This document shows, piece by piece, positions 24,701-37,620 of a stretch of 64,000 nucleotides of DNA. The stretch comes from Tetranychus cinnabarinus (taxonomy: Eukaryota; Arthropoda; Arachnida; Trombidiformes; Tetranychidae): the NCBI GenBank assembly GCA_022266195.1, contig WHVY01000001.1:2976001-3040000 (forward strand). The letters are read 5' to 3'. A program made the translations under genes and the position numbers. Position 1 is the first letter of the stretch. Every line of letters begins with the position of its first letter. A model generated the notes under the pieces. The model made no database searches, had not been told where the DNA came from, and saw only the letters and a list, made by a program, of their open reading frames with translations.

Positions 24701-27700
24701 TCATGAATGATTGAAAGCAGGCAAAAAAACAGTCTCGTTTTTGAGAGAAAAAATAAATTGAAATGAAATTCGCAAATCATGAATTCAAAGCCAAAGGAAA
24801 GCTCAAAAGTGACTGTCAAACCTTAAACTCAAAACCAAATGTACCCAAGACTAACGACTACTAATGTTAACAATTGCAGTCGGACAAGATTGAATTTAAA
24901 AACAATTTACTTGAAAGCTCGCTACACTTCACTCCGAGATTCACAAAAGGCTAAAAGATTGAAAATCCTTTGCCATGTAAATGAAAATTCTGAGAAAAGC
25001 TGAAATGGTAGACTGAAATGATTGTAATAAAACAAATTTGGTGACAAGAGAAGGAGAGAAAAAAGAATGAAAATTGAAACATTTTCATTGTGTTTGCTTG
25101 ATGAAATGAATTAGAGTTTGTTGTCATTATAATAGTTATGAGATGAGGAAAAAAAAGGATTTAACCAAATGAATACATTTTTAATATTGAAAAACTGTTC
25201 AGGAATAATAGATTACTTGATGAGAGGGAAAAGACAGTGGAGACTTTGTGATGTGAATAACAATTCTGGATGAATGATCAGAAGATGATGATCATGATGA
25301 GATGTAAACCTGAATACTTGAGGAAATCCTTTTCTAGTTGATCGTCAAAATTTTCCTCTTCGATATTATTGATGACCTTCTGTTGGGAGTGAACAATAAC
25401 AATAACAAAGACTATCAAGATGAGAATCATGATGATTATGATGAACATTTGGGAATCTTTTGGATTCTTCAGAGTTCCTGTTCTCTCTATAAAAGTACAG
25501 TCTATTCAATTGAGAAGCATTTTCTCATACCAAATGCATTTCTTTACTAGATATTAATAGAAAATATTTTGCTCTTTTTTTTCTCTTTTCCAGTCTTTTT
25601 TTTCCTTCTTCATTCATAATTCATTCATTGACCTTGTTTAGGTTACAATCAAAATGCTGTTTTGTAATCAGTTTTGCAAATTGATTTTCATTTACAAATC
25701 AATTTCACTTTTGTTTCAACTCGAAACAGTCGACACTTTTATCTTCTGTATTGATTATCAAATCAATATCAAGCTCATTTTTGAGTTCATGATTAATCTT
25801 TGATTCAACTTTTCCTGTAAAACCAGATTATTTTGCCTTTCCATGAACACAGTTTTTATCAAATGGAAAATGCTGTTGAGCTGATTTGCAATTAAAAGTA
25901 ACATGAATTTATAATCAGAATGAAGAGGGAAAATTTTAAGAAGATTATTTTTAAATTGTTGATTGCAAGTGATCATTAAAGGTTAGAGTTTTTCATTACT
26001 GGAAAAGTAAAAAATTTTGGGTTTTCTTTTTAACCAAAGTTGAACTTTTCCAGCGAATCAATTGAATCAGAAATTTGTCGAGATTCAAGTTGAACATTTC
26101 GTCGTTTCAAGTGTATATTCAATGGTCTTGTTGCACCAATTGAAAGGCAACAATTTGGAAAAGAAGGCGAAAAAAGAGAAACAAAAAAGGATTGAAAGAT
26201 GAAGAGGCTCTTGATGAAGATGAATGTAAAGATGAGAAGAGTGGAATTTTTTTCTTCTTCAAATGATGAGAATGAATTGTATTTCTAGTCAAAGGCGTGG
26301 ACATGATGGATTGAAGGAGGTAGTCCAGGGAGGGAATGAGACAAGTTGAAAGGAACGGAAGGAAAAAATGAAGAGACGAAAAGAGAAGACCAAGATTAAC
26401 AAGAATATGGAAAAGTCTTTTGAATGAACTTTTTTTTCTTCGTCTTCTCTACAAACAGATGAAACAAGATGGAATGAATGTGTTCTTTTTCGTGTTTTTT
26501 TCCTTCTTTTCTCCCTGATTTGTAAGAGTTCTGTTTCTTCTAACCGACAAGAATGCTTCAGAATCCTTTAGGATGCTGTTGAATCCTTCACAATTCTCGA
26601 GTATCGAGAGTTTCACAGCTCATGAAATGCCATTTTAACATTCATTGTTTTACTTTTCCTTCCTCTTGACCAGTTTCATCTTTATTTTCATCTCTTGATG
26701 TAATCATAGACTAACTATTACATGGAAAATGAACCATTCCACATGAGATTTGTATTCTCATGAAACCATCTGAGGACACTTTTCCTTCTCTACTCAGAGT
26801 TTTAAATTTTCTACCCTTTAACCATAAACTTTGTTCAATTATTGAGTAAATACAGTTGAAGGGAAATGTTCAATTTAATAATTTGTTTTGTCTTGTTTTC
26901 ACTTTTATCCTCAACGTTTGTTTGTTTTGAAAAGCTTTTCTGCTTTTGAAGAAGCAAAAAAATTGATGAAATTGAAATGAAAAAGATTGAGTAAAATGAT
27001 GATGTTGAGTGATGATGAAAAGGCAAATGTGATTTTCATCTTTTTGTTAATCATGTTTACATCATTTTTCTTGCTTTTTTTTCTTGCTGTTGACCTGATT
27101 GATGGTTCAATTTTCATGGTAACAATAAATGCATTTGGTTCACTGTGTGGCTTCAATTACAAATGGCTGGTAATTTGATAAAAACTGTGCAAAAGTAAAA
27201 CTTGTTTACAGATAAATAACCAGGCTAAACAGAGATGAAGCTCATTACATTTTGCCTTTAATGTTGGGACTAATTTTACAATCTAGGGTTTAATCAAAAT
27301 GATGAGACTGGTTTGATGAAAAGCGATGAGACACTTTAATCATTGAAAAGTATCGATTTTTGCTTTTCACTCCATTCAACAACAGGTAAAAAGGTTTTGA
27401 TTGCGAGTTTAAATGTCCATTTCAAGGTTGGATTCACTTGATTGGCAACCAACAGTTTGTTTTCTCGATCATTCAAAAGGTTATCGCAATAAATAAGAAT
27501 TTAAAATTGATTAAATTACATGATTCTAGTAGCATTTTCGAGACTCTTTTTGTGAAAGGTCAAAAATTGATGTGTCTCAATGGAATTTCCCTGAATTTCA
27601 TCAAATTTAAAGAAACATTTTCATGGACGAATAAGAATCGTTTTCATGTAAATTTAAATTTAATAAGCAAAGGCAGACACATCGACTTCCAATAAGAATC

Positions 27701-30700
27701 GAATCAAAATTCAATTTCAACGATTCGAACGACTAAATTGCTATTTAAAAAGATTTCACTATTTTCTTGTTTCACCGATTTCTTCTTGGATTTTCAAAAT
27801 TGCCAAACTTTTATCGTTCCCCATTTTATCTGAACAAATCGATTGAATTCCCTCTTTTTTGAGTTTGGCCTTTTATAGATCGAAACCAGTCATGCAAAGC
27901 TTTAGAAACGATTTCCAAGCATTCCGAAATTCGTTCACAATCGAAGATTCAGCTTCTAAAAGCTGTTTATGGATTTTTTTTGCATCAAATGAACGAGTGA
28001 AATCGAACAACAGATTTTTTTAGAGTTGATATCGTTTTCGAAATTTTTCGAACAGAACTTTTTACTCTTTGATCATCAATGAACCATTTCTTGAAATTGA
28101 CTTTTTTCCCCAAAATTCTTTCATTGATTTTTTAAAGTTTGATTTATCCGATTCTTTCAACACTTTAATCATTTAATCCGATTGAAAGCCAATCAAACTT
28201 GAGCTTAGCATTTTCATGAGTCGCTCTTTGGAAAGCTATAAAAAATCAATTTGATTGCAAAAAACAACTTTTCAACACAAAATAAATACTTTCAATAAAA
28301 TGGGCTCAATATTTACATTAAGTTGTCATTCAGGAAACAAATGTTCAACTCTTTTTTTCCCTCATTTCAAAATCTACTTTCAAATGAACATTGAAATGGG
28401 ATTTAGTCAGTGTATTTATGTTTATAAATGTTTGTTGTTGCTGGAAACATCAAAGTTTTGGATGCACTTTTGATCAGCAAAAAAAGATGAACATTATTAA
28501 TATAAATCTCTTTCTCTTTCTTATCTTTCTATTTACCTAACTTTATTACCATTACTATACACTTTTCCCGTTCTTCATTTCATCCAATTGCCTATTTCCA
28601 TTGAATAAAACTATAATTCCAAGCAGAACTCCCATGACCCCAAACTGAATAAATATCGTATATCACATTACTTATCAATAATGATTATGATTATCTTGCT
28701 TTTAACTATTCAGTTTTTACTGATAACCAGGGAACAAGAAAAAAAAGAACATTATGGTTAAGAAAAGAAAAGAACCCTGACTTTACCATGAAATGGAAGA
28801 GCAGAAAAAGAAAAACATTCGTATTTTGCTGATGCTGATGATGCATGTATTACAATTTACACAGATAAATGTATAAAGTTGAACGATCAAGTTACAATTT
28901 CCTTCCTAATTAATCTGTTTCAAGTTAAATTGCAAATGATAATCTTGCGATGACATGATATTCATGAGAAAATTGTTTTGACCAATTTAGCTGCTTGGAA
29001 ATGGATCAGTTCGAGATGCCAATTAATCAGAATAATCACATGTTCGATTAAGGTTAAGACGTTTACGGCTAATTAAAAGTCATTTCATTTTTTGATTCAT
29101 CAAAGATTAGCTTTTACTTGATAAAATGTTACTCATTGGTCAAAGAGTTTCTCCAATAAATCGATCATGAAGTTACAATTTCCATGCAATTTGTAAATAT
29201 CAATATGGAAATGGAAAGAGAATAAAAAAGTTGATCTTCTAATTCATCTTGAATTCTTCAAAATCCATCGAGTTCGTGATTTCCAGAGTTACACTCCTAT
29301 TTAGATTTGTCAGTTTGTTATTAGGTCAAGTTTCCTGAAGCTTTTTATGTTTGTTTCCAAAAATATTACTTTATGACAATTTTTACAGATATTTAAAAAT
29401 CTCTAAGCTTGAGCTTCATTATAAGCTGAAACTTTAATTTCTGTCAAAAGTTAAATAGCTGTAAATGGAGGTTAAAAGCCTCTTTGCTTAAAGTTGTTCA
29501 TTTTGTTGGGAGTTTTTTCACGCCGAAAGTTGAATAGTTTTACTTCAATATTCATGAACTTTTATTGCTTGAGATGTGAAAGTTTAAACGACTATTATTG
29601 ATCGATGCTAACCTCGATGAAATTACAAGACACTTCACTATTGTCATCCAGAATGATACTTCCTTGGATGAGCAGAAATTTATTTCATTCAAATTTCCAT
29701 TTTATTTCACTTGTAAAACATGAGCTGCAACCACAACAAAAAGACTTCAAGCTTTGAGAAAAACAAGTTGAGAATCTTTCACCATTCAAACTCTCAAGAA
29801 AACTAAAGCATCTTTTTCATGATACAGAAGTTCTCATTGCACATTGAACAGAATGAACTTGAATTGAAATAACGCAATCATTTAAAAACTAACATCTACT
29901 GAATAATATTTTTCCAAGCCAAGGTTTTAACAGAATTTGAATTTTCTTCAGGTCAAGCCTTACCAATACTACATTGAATCATCAGAATGTCAGAATTTAA
30001 TCAGCCAAAATTGATAAATAACTAAAAATAGCAATAAATCTAAATGCAAGTTATCGAGGGTCACATGAGTCGTGACATGAGTTTAGGTGAAGCATTGTGC
30101 AAAGGGAAAAATCAATTGATGGAAACTTGTAATGATAACAAGTTGACGATGATTAAATAACTTTTGAAGGGGAAAGTAAACATTCATGTTCCTTTTCTGC
30201 TCTCAATCATGATAAATGTTATTCCGAACTTTTGGTGATCCCAAAAATGCAATATTTTTTCACCAACCATTGGATAAAAAGTAATGAAGATCATTTGAAG
30301 GGCTCCAATTGTCACCGTGAATGATGAAAATATATTCAACGTTAAATAACAACATTCACCAGAATCCATGGAAACTCATTATTTATCAGAATGAAACATG
30401 AAAGCGTACAAAGGCAAAGGAGAGAGAAAAAAAAGTCGATACAGTTCGATAAGGGAACAAATGCATGAGGGAACAAAAATTTGAAAATTTCCCCTGAAAT
30501 CGATCGAACAATGAAAATGGAAAAGAAAAAGTTTCAAATGAAATTGAAAAAAGGTAAACACTGAAAGGGGCAAAAAGGATTAACGTTTCTCTGTTCAATA
30601 TTGAGCGACAAAATATTCAACTGGGAATTTTGATTTTCCCATTCAATGGTTAGATATTTGTTCTGGTTATTATTTCAATTGTTATTAGCATAATTTGTAG

Positions 30701-32484
30701 GCCAGTCAAATGAGGTTCAATCAAAGCTGTAAATGTATTCACAGCAAGCTTTTATTGCTGGAAAATGAAAATAAACATAACTTCATTTCCATGGAAATGA
30801 TGAGTAAAAAGGTGTAGAAAGAGAAAGGAGAAGCATGATGATGAACAGGGAATGAAATGAGATTAAAGGCAAACATCCAGTGAACTTCAATCGATTGTCA
30901 ATTTACTGGCCTCAGATTTTAATACAATCCAGTCTTCGATTTTTATTCAATTTTGCCTCCATTCACTCAGTTCTACGATTGTTGAAATTGAAAATGATGA
31001 AGGATAATTGATGAGGAATGCAATTACATGAAGAGAGTAAATTAAAGTGCAACATTTAATCACAATATTGGTCGATTAATTATTCAAAGGAAACAACAAT
31101 AAAATGCTTCAAGAAAATGACTTTTTTCACTTCAATTATTTTAATTGGGAAATGATAATCAATAAAACTTGATCAATATTCATTGGCAAAGTAGAGTCTA
31201 AACAATTCTCAATCCCAGCTGAATTTGAAAAATATTGAAATAAAGTTTTCTTTTTCTTCTTCTTTTAATATTGATTTTTTGTTTTCATTTCCATTTTTTT
31301 CTCATTCTAATTCAAACTGATTTATAATTAACTTTAGTCAACTTATCATAAGTTGACTTGAACTTTGCTTTATAAGAAGCCTATGAAGCCTCTTTTTGTT
31401 ATGTAAATCTTTTCCTGTCAACTCAGCTTTTAGCTTATTTAACCTGACTTAGGAGCTTTACTGTTCAACACTGAGTTAACATCTTTGTGAGCCTTTAATT
31501 GTGTTTAACGAGAAAAGCTGCATTTAATGAAAGTTGAATTTTCACTGTAAAATGTTGAACAGTCAACCAATAATTGGACTTTTATTCAACCCAAAATTGA
31601 ATCTCAATTAAGCTTCTGAATTCAGCTTACGAAAGAATCATTGCTTGATTCAATTTATGTTAAAAGATTCAATTTAATTTTGAAATCTCAGGTGAGAGAG
31701 AATCGAGAAGTTGAAGAAGCACCGAGCAAATGTTTTAATTTTAACATGAATTTACTCTTTTCTTTTACTTTTCATCTGCCTTTTTCTGTTCAATACAAGT
31801 TGTGTAAATCAATGATAATAATCTTGTTCTTACATGGAAAATGTAAATTATCTGAGAATAGGAAAAAAACACTCATCAGAATATCAATTGTCGTATAAAC
31901 AAGGGAAAGGTTCAAGTTGAAGTTAATAGATTCAGTTTGAAATTTTTGATGAGTTGAGAAGAGAAAAGCGTAAAATGAAGAGAAAAGAAAAGTTTTGATA
32001 CAAAAGGGTAAATAAAATGAAAAGAGTTGAACAATGAATTTGAAATGAATGAATAAATGAGTAAAGGAAATATCAAAATGTAAAAAATGTAAATATAAGG
32101 AGGAATAAAAGTTGTATAAATTGTCGCAATTTGTTTGCTTTTTACTTTTGATGAATTTACAGGCAATTGAATGGAAGGAGAATGAAGCAAAAAGTGTTAA
32201 AAAAATGAATCAAAGTGTTTCAAATGGCATTCATGTTAACTTATTGCTCAGTGTAATCATATTTTTCAATTTTTTTCCCTGCAAACTCATTTAACTTGCT
32301 CTCTAATCTTGTTAGCAACAAGTTCATCTAAGATCATGAGATGATGGAAAGAGGATGATGATGATGCTGGTAATGAGCGTGATGAAACTAGTTGTTGAAG
32401 CCAAGAAATTTTACTGAAAAGAGCAACAAGTCGAGTGGAAAGGTATTTGTGTCCAGAAAAAGTGTTTCATTTTTGCATATTTAC
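21733..32484. other. 10.7-kb gene-poor stretch, possible first intron of the DPP-like gene
   Basis: No convincing exon, RNA gene or transposon was found here. The open frames are short, low in complexity and lack splice context. The sequence is AT-rich with homopurine/homopyrimidine runs. If the candidate exon at 32485-32517 is real, this whole stretch is intron 1 of the DPP-like gene; otherwise it is intergenic. Confidence 0.45.
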
Positions 32485-32517
32485 CTCATCATCATATCCC
32501 AAGACGGGGTCAGCCAT
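32485..32517 (-). other. candidate distal first coding exon of the DPP-like gene
   Basis: On the minus strand an ATG with G at -3 and +4 opens MADPVLGYDDE and runs straight into a donor (GATGAG/GTAAAT) at phase 0. In the exon at 21594-21732, a phase-0 acceptor AAG/GAATTGG at 21708 would give DDE followed by ELVVVVVDERNWKG. Vertebrate DPP6 long forms also have an acidic stretch just before RNWKG, encoded by separate alternative first exons. The surrounding 130 bp are visibly less AT-rich than their neighbours. The acceptor has a weak pyrimidine tract, so this is a hypothesis. If used, the protein would be about 781 residues. Confidence 0.4.
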
Positions 32518-33474
32518 GACCTTATTGGAACGAGGAAAGCGCTTGGAGTTGGGTTGATGTTCACTGTGAGGTTTGACTGTGCCTTTGACTCTTGCAGGTG
32601 AACTACGATGTGATTATCCTTGGGTTGGTGTTGCTTGATGAGGCGAGTGGAACCCAAATTTTGATGTTAATGTGTGATGATAATGTTGGTGAAACTGGTG
32701 GTAATGGTAATGATACATTCATGGAAATTTGTTGAATTTTTCTGATTATTGTTGGGATTGTAATTGCGTATAATGAAAGTGGTCCATAGAGTTGTTGTTG
32801 AAAAAGGTTACCTTGTCACGTTGATCAATTTGGACACAATATTTGTTTTGTTTTGTTGATTCATCAGTTGTCCATTGATTGACTATTTGTTCATCATTGT
32901 TGATTCATTGAATGGAGTTTTGTTTTCTTCGTATTTCATCTCTTTTCTTTTCTTCACTTCGTTCTTTGATTTTTACTTTTTTACTTCACTTTATCCTGTT
33001 TTTGGTCTCGATTTTGGTTGTTTACTGGAAAACATTGGTTGACATTTGTTTGGTTGCGCTTTCAATGCACTTTGTTTATATATATTCAAATGGAAACCTT
33101 TAAGGGTCGCTTTGAACACTCGTTGCTTCCTCGTTTCACATGAAATCTCAATCTATCTGTTTCTTTCTTTCTCTCTTTTCCTCCAAATTAACTCAATATT
33201 TACTCCCTCAACTGCCTCTCTATCAGTCGTGTTTTTGTTCCTGCTCATGATCATGTTGACTGAACTCATCATGTTCAATTTATCCTTGTATTTATAAATA
33301 CTCGAGGAAAGATGAAACGCCATCTTATAGTTTAAATAACAGTTATTTGATACGCGATTAATGGCAAAACATTATTAGCTGTTACAAGTTGCTTTCCCAT
33401 TAAATATTGAGCAAATAGCGAGAGTTTAATCCGCTTTTGCATTGCATTCAAACTTAATCATTTGTGCGATGAAA
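32518..33474. other. non-coding stretch before the lipase cluster
   Basis: Would be 5' UTR and promoter if the distal first exon is real. No independent gene is seen. Confidence 0.4.
33258..33296 (-). promoter_or_regulatory. TATA and initiator pair upstream of the candidate first exon
   Basis: On the minus strand TATAAATA begins at 33296 and TCAGTC lies at 33263-33258 (putative +1 A at 33261), 35 bp apart. It points toward the candidate exon at 32485-32517, about 0.74 kb downstream. The spacing is slightly long and TATA-like strings are common in this AT-rich DNA. Confidence 0.3.
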
Positions 33475-33620
33475 AACTCTGCGTCTTTTGATGTAAGATT
33501 AAAATCGGTAGAAAGACAAGAAGTGAATGCAAAAGAATAGATCACCTTACTTTTCATGGCAAAAGCTTCTCATTTTGAGGTTAACTACGTTGACTAAGAA
33601 TGCAAAACTTAAATATATTG
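33475..33620 (+). repeat. cluster-specific non-coding module, copy 1
   Basis: A block starting TGCGTCTTTTGATGTAAG and running through AGAAAGACAAGAAGTGAATG recurs at 36355-36445 and 40035-40165. Copy 1 and the following 33830-34080 stretch together resemble the 40035-40270 copy, including CCCAAAATTCACCTGAATATG. It is flanking DNA carried along by lipase gene duplication. Confidence 0.7.
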
Positions 33621-34137
33621 ACGCAGTAGTTCCATAGAATCGGTCTCTAACATCTCTCTATTACATTGGACCGAAATGAATCTGGCATTAAAAACTCGAA
33701 AGCATAAGTTCTTTCATATATCAAAAGATCATTCACGGTCAAATAAACAATAAGTATTCTCAAGTTGCTTATTTTTATCTGATACTGATCTTTTACTGAT
33801 ACAAATGCAATATGACAGCAGCATCATTTTTTGGCGTTCATCTTTTGGTATATGATAGAACTGATGCAAGGTATGCGATCGGTGTTCTTTTGTTTAGTAC
33901 TAACATGGGACAAGATTTTCATTTTGACCTTAACTATGTTGACTAAGGCTGCAAAACTTGAAAAAATTGAATATGCTGCTGTATTGAATTGAATATTTCA
34001 ATGTCCAATGTTTTCACTAATGTGTTTTCATGGCAAATCCCAAAATTCACCTGAATATGAAAAAAGATGTCGTTTGATGAAGATATCATTAGTCACTGTC
34101 AATGAATTACTACTATTATTATTATTGACATTTCATT

Positions 34138-34450
34138 TTATGAAATGGGAATGCACGATTTGCAACATCTGAATACATCAAAGAAAGTCACTGGTTATGG
34201 TGAGTCAATTTTAGGTCAGCAAGTGGGCAACTGGAAAGCATTAAATGCTCCAACATTAACCGGATTGCAATTTTGTTTTCCAGCGCATTTGGATCATAAT
34301 CAGTTCGATTGAAAATAATTTAGATGAATTGAAAAGCTGCGGCACGAAGTGAAGGATGAACTCATGTCAAGCTGCATTTGCTCGAGGAGGAAAAGACGAC
34401 AGTTTGTGCATCTGATTTTCTAATTTGATTAGTTGATTATTCCATCTATT
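34138..34450 (+). pseudogene. lipase gene fragment (exon 2, part of intron 2, end of exon 3 and intron 3)
   Basis: TATGAAATGGGAATGCACGA through AAAGTCACTGGTTATGGTGAG copies exon 2 and its donor as found at 41380-41440, with small indels. Intron-2-like sequence follows, then GAAAAGCTG and intron-3-like sequence ending CCATCTATTA, matching 42187-42290. Nearly all of exon 3, with the catalytic Ser and Asp, is missing. It ends abruptly just upstream of the first intact lipase promoter. Confidence 0.75.
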
Positions 34451-34508
34451 AAGTTGCAACTCAGTTAAAGTATCAAAAGTGTTGCTATTATATTATTTTT
34501 AACACTAA

Positions 34509-36125
34509 ATGGCACAATTTCTAGTTCTCATCGCCTTCTATATTTTCATTGTTAGTGCATCTTATGGACTAACTATTGATGAGGGTTCTGGATCAGTTGC
34601 ATCAACTAACCCTACTCTTGCTGAAGAACAAGCATTTATTAAGCTTTTCGGAAGTAAAGATCCAGATGAAGCAGCAACTTGTGGACAACTGATTGAGTCT
34701 CGAGGGTTTGAATACGAGGTTCATTATGTGACAACAGAAGATGGTTATATCCTCCAAAATTTCCGTATCATCAATCGTTATGCAAGAGAATCTGGAAAAA
34801 AACTTAAACCAATCTTGTTATTACATGCGTTTGCGACATCATGCTCAGCCTGGCTAGTCAATTCACCCGGTGGACACATAAAGCCATGGATAAATGGTCA
34901 TCCATCAAATGACACTTCAGCTGAACTTGGATTCTTATTAGCCAACTTGGGCTATGATGTTTGGTTGATTAATGTTCGGGGAACATCTTATTCAACTAAT
35001 CACACTCACCTTGACCCTGAAGGTAACAATCTTTGGCTATAAAGTTAGTTCAATATAACTCTTTCAATCTTTCTTTTCAGATCCTCAATTTTGGGATTAC
35101 AGTTTCTACGAAATCGGAATTTACGATGTTACAGCAACAGTTGAATACATCAAAAAGGAAACTGGATTCGGTGAGTTTTTCTCGCAACTAAATTATAAAT
35201 AATTTTCAGCGACAATATGTTTAGCTATTGTCGGACAGTGTCTGAAAAATTATCGATGACTAACTTTGTAGCTCATAACTTACTTATAACGGTTACCTTA
35301 AATCTACACATAAATTTTAAGATTAATCAATTTACAGAGACAATTATCGTCATCGGATTTTCCCAAGGAACAATCCAGTTGCTTATTCAAATGTCAGCAA
35401 TACCAGGATATGACAAGAACTACGATCTCGTAATATTAATTACACCCATTGGATTCCTTGGTGATTTGAGTGGATTGGTTGGTGCAATACCGATACCTTT
35501 GTTGAGACGATTACTTAGTTTGCGCAATGGCCCTTTTCCGCCTATGTCAGCCATAACTTTTGGTTCGTTTGCAGTGTTTTGTGAGAGGCCGATTCTAACT
35601 CCAATTTGTGTCAACGTCCTCGGAGGAATATTTGGTTTCAATACACAGCAACTAAATGTATCAAGAACTTATGTTTATACCAGTCAAATCGACCGAAGCT
35701 CAAACAAAAATGGACTCCACATTCTTCAATTTATTGAAAGCGATCACCTGCGTTACTTTGATTATGGAGAGGACAAGAACTACGAACTTTATGGATCTTC
35801 AGAACCTCCTGAGTTTCCGTTTTACAAGATAAATCCAAAGAAATTGGTTTTTATAAGTGGATTGAATGATCAAGTGACAACTCCAATAAATGTCCAAAAT
35901 CTTAGGAATAGTCTTTGTGGTAAGAATCATGAAATTCAAGTCATTTATTTGGTCTAATGATAAAATCTTTTCATTTCATCCACAGACAGGGTTGACACTG
36001 ATCATGTGATCACAGATCCGTATTTCAGTCATACAGACTTCATCTTAGCAAAAGACGCCTTTCCATTATTCAATGATATTGTGATTCGGTCAATCGAAGA
36101 GAAAATACTTCATGATGAACTGTGA
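34509..36125 (+). CDS. secreted acid lipase, cluster copy 1
   Basis: Gastric/lysosomal lipase family (alpha/beta hydrolase) that would hydrolyse neutral lipid esters, probably extracellularly or in gut or lysosomes. Exons 34509-35022, 35081-35170, 35338-35919 and 35986-36125 give 441 aa. A signal peptide covers about residues 1-20 (MAQFLVLIAFYIFIVSASYG). The PF04083-type lid-proximal segment contains YEVHYVTTEDGYIL. The usual HG oxyanion motif reads HAFATS (H106, A107), an Ala for Gly change. The nucleophile elbow is GFSQG (S210), the Asp is in GLND (D379) and the His in FSHTDF (H411). All triad residues are present. AATAAA lies at 36206. From about 34920 to 35200 it is almost identical to copy 3, intron included. 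No TATA is seen 30 bp upstream of its TCAGTT initiator (A at 34463). Substrate is unknown. Confidence 0.9.
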
Positions 36126-36626
36126 AAAATCAATCTGTTTGGAAACTGATTGTCACTCAAGTTTCTCTAAGTTTCTGTTTATCACAAAGTTTCAGCGTGG
36201 TATTGAATAAAAGACCATATTTCTTATCATTAAGTTAATTTGAATTGCGAATTCTATTTAATTTACAAATAATTAACTTCAATTTTAACATTTGACTATT
36301 GATTAATATTTTTTAAATGACAAGTACTGTTTATCACTTAATTTATTAATAGAAACTTTGCGTCTTTTGATGTAAGATTAAAATCGGTAGTAAGACAAGA
36401 AGTGAATGCAAAAGAATAGATCGCAACACTTTTCATGGCCAAAGTTGTTAGTAAATTAATTTATGTTCAGCAAGTTTGCAACTGGAAAGCATTAAATACT
36501 CCAACATTCACGGGATTTTACTACTGCTGTTGATTGTTATAAATACTTTGTTGATGTTGTTGATGATATTTTAATACATAATTTATATAAAACATTATTC
36601 TAACATTCTTACGGATATTACTGGCA
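36126..36626. other. spacer with duplicated lipase debris
   Basis: Contains the 3' UTR of lipase copy 1, a copy of the TGCGTCTTTTGATG module (36355-36445), and at 36515-36592 a stray duplicate of the terminal-exon coding end found at 37541-37620 (TTTTACTACTGCTGTTGATTG). It is assembled from rearranged fragments. Confidence 0.65.
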
Positions 36627-37620
36627 TGGGCATGTTTGTCTGCAACAACTGAATACATCAAGAAAGTCACTGGTTATGGTGAATCAATTTCAGATCAGAA
36701 AATCTGGAAAACACTCTTTGGGTTGCAGTTTTATTTTCAAATGCATGCAGATCTGAGGCGAATAAACAAAAGACCAGTTGAAACTAATTTAGAATACAAT
36801 AATCTGACTCTTTTTTCCATACTCGTATTGAAAATCCGATTATGGCAGAAAAACTTGTTCTTATTGGAACTCTTCAAACCTTTATTAAACTATCGTTTGA
36901 TCCATCTTATTCCCAAAATTACGATTTGGTCATAATGGCTGCTCCAATTGCTTACCTTGGAAATACCAAAGGACTTGTGACTTTGTTTCCTCGCGAAGTC
37001 ATATTCTATCGTCCATTGCACATATTGAATCGACTTTCCTTGCCACCTCAAATAGCAACATTTGACTCTATTCTAACCGTACTTTGCAGCAACCTGATGG
37101 GCCTTGCATTGGGTCCTGATGATGGTCAGCTCAACTTTACTTGAATACCCGTTTACCTGAGTCAAATAGATAAAACTTCAATCAAAGATTTACTTCACTT
37201 CTTACAAACCATGAACTATGATCAAGCTCGTCTTTACGACTATGGAATGGTTGTAAACTTAGTACGATATGGTAAACGAGAACCCCCTCGAATTCCCTTC
37301 GAAAATATACCCACCGACAATTTAGTTTTGATTAGTGGGTTGAATGATTATTTATCTACACCGGTTGGCATTGAAAAGCTGAGGCACAAATTGAAGGGTG
37401 AGTTCATGACAAATTGTATTCGAGACGTCAATTTGTTCATCTGATTTTTGCGCTTGATTAATTGTTTACTCCATCTATTACAGGTAAACCTTTGGTTGAT
37501 CATGTAATAACTTTTCCTTCATGGAATCATCTTGATTTTACTACTGCTGTTGATTGTTATAAATACTTTGTAAGTGTCGTTGACGATATTTTGAATACAT
37601 ATTTACCTTTAAAAGTATAA
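36627..37620 (+). pseudogene. broken lipase, cluster copy 2
   Basis: A near-copy of the lipase at 40727-42434 that lacks exon 1 entirely. It keeps a damaged exon 2 (36627-36699), exon 3 from 36849, intron 3 and exon 4 up to the TAA at 37618-37620; AATAAA is at 37685. Exon 3 has a 12-bp deletion that removes the nucleophile elbow (LLGYSRGT becomes a direct join before TLQTF), a 27-bp in-frame deletion later, and a TGA at 37142-37144 where the intact copy has CGA. With the signal peptide, oxyanion motif and nucleophile all missing it cannot be an active lipase. Confidence 0.9.

Noticed and set aside
24322..24819. 165-codon open frame on the minus strand
   Set aside because: Low-complexity hydrophobic/aromatic composition typical of AT-rich DNA; no family motif, splice context or promoter.
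32392..32601. Plus-strand 69-codon frame near 32.5 kb
   Set aside because: Opposite strand to the candidate DPP-like first exon. Its apparent codon signal is explained by the GC-richer minus-strand exon candidate.
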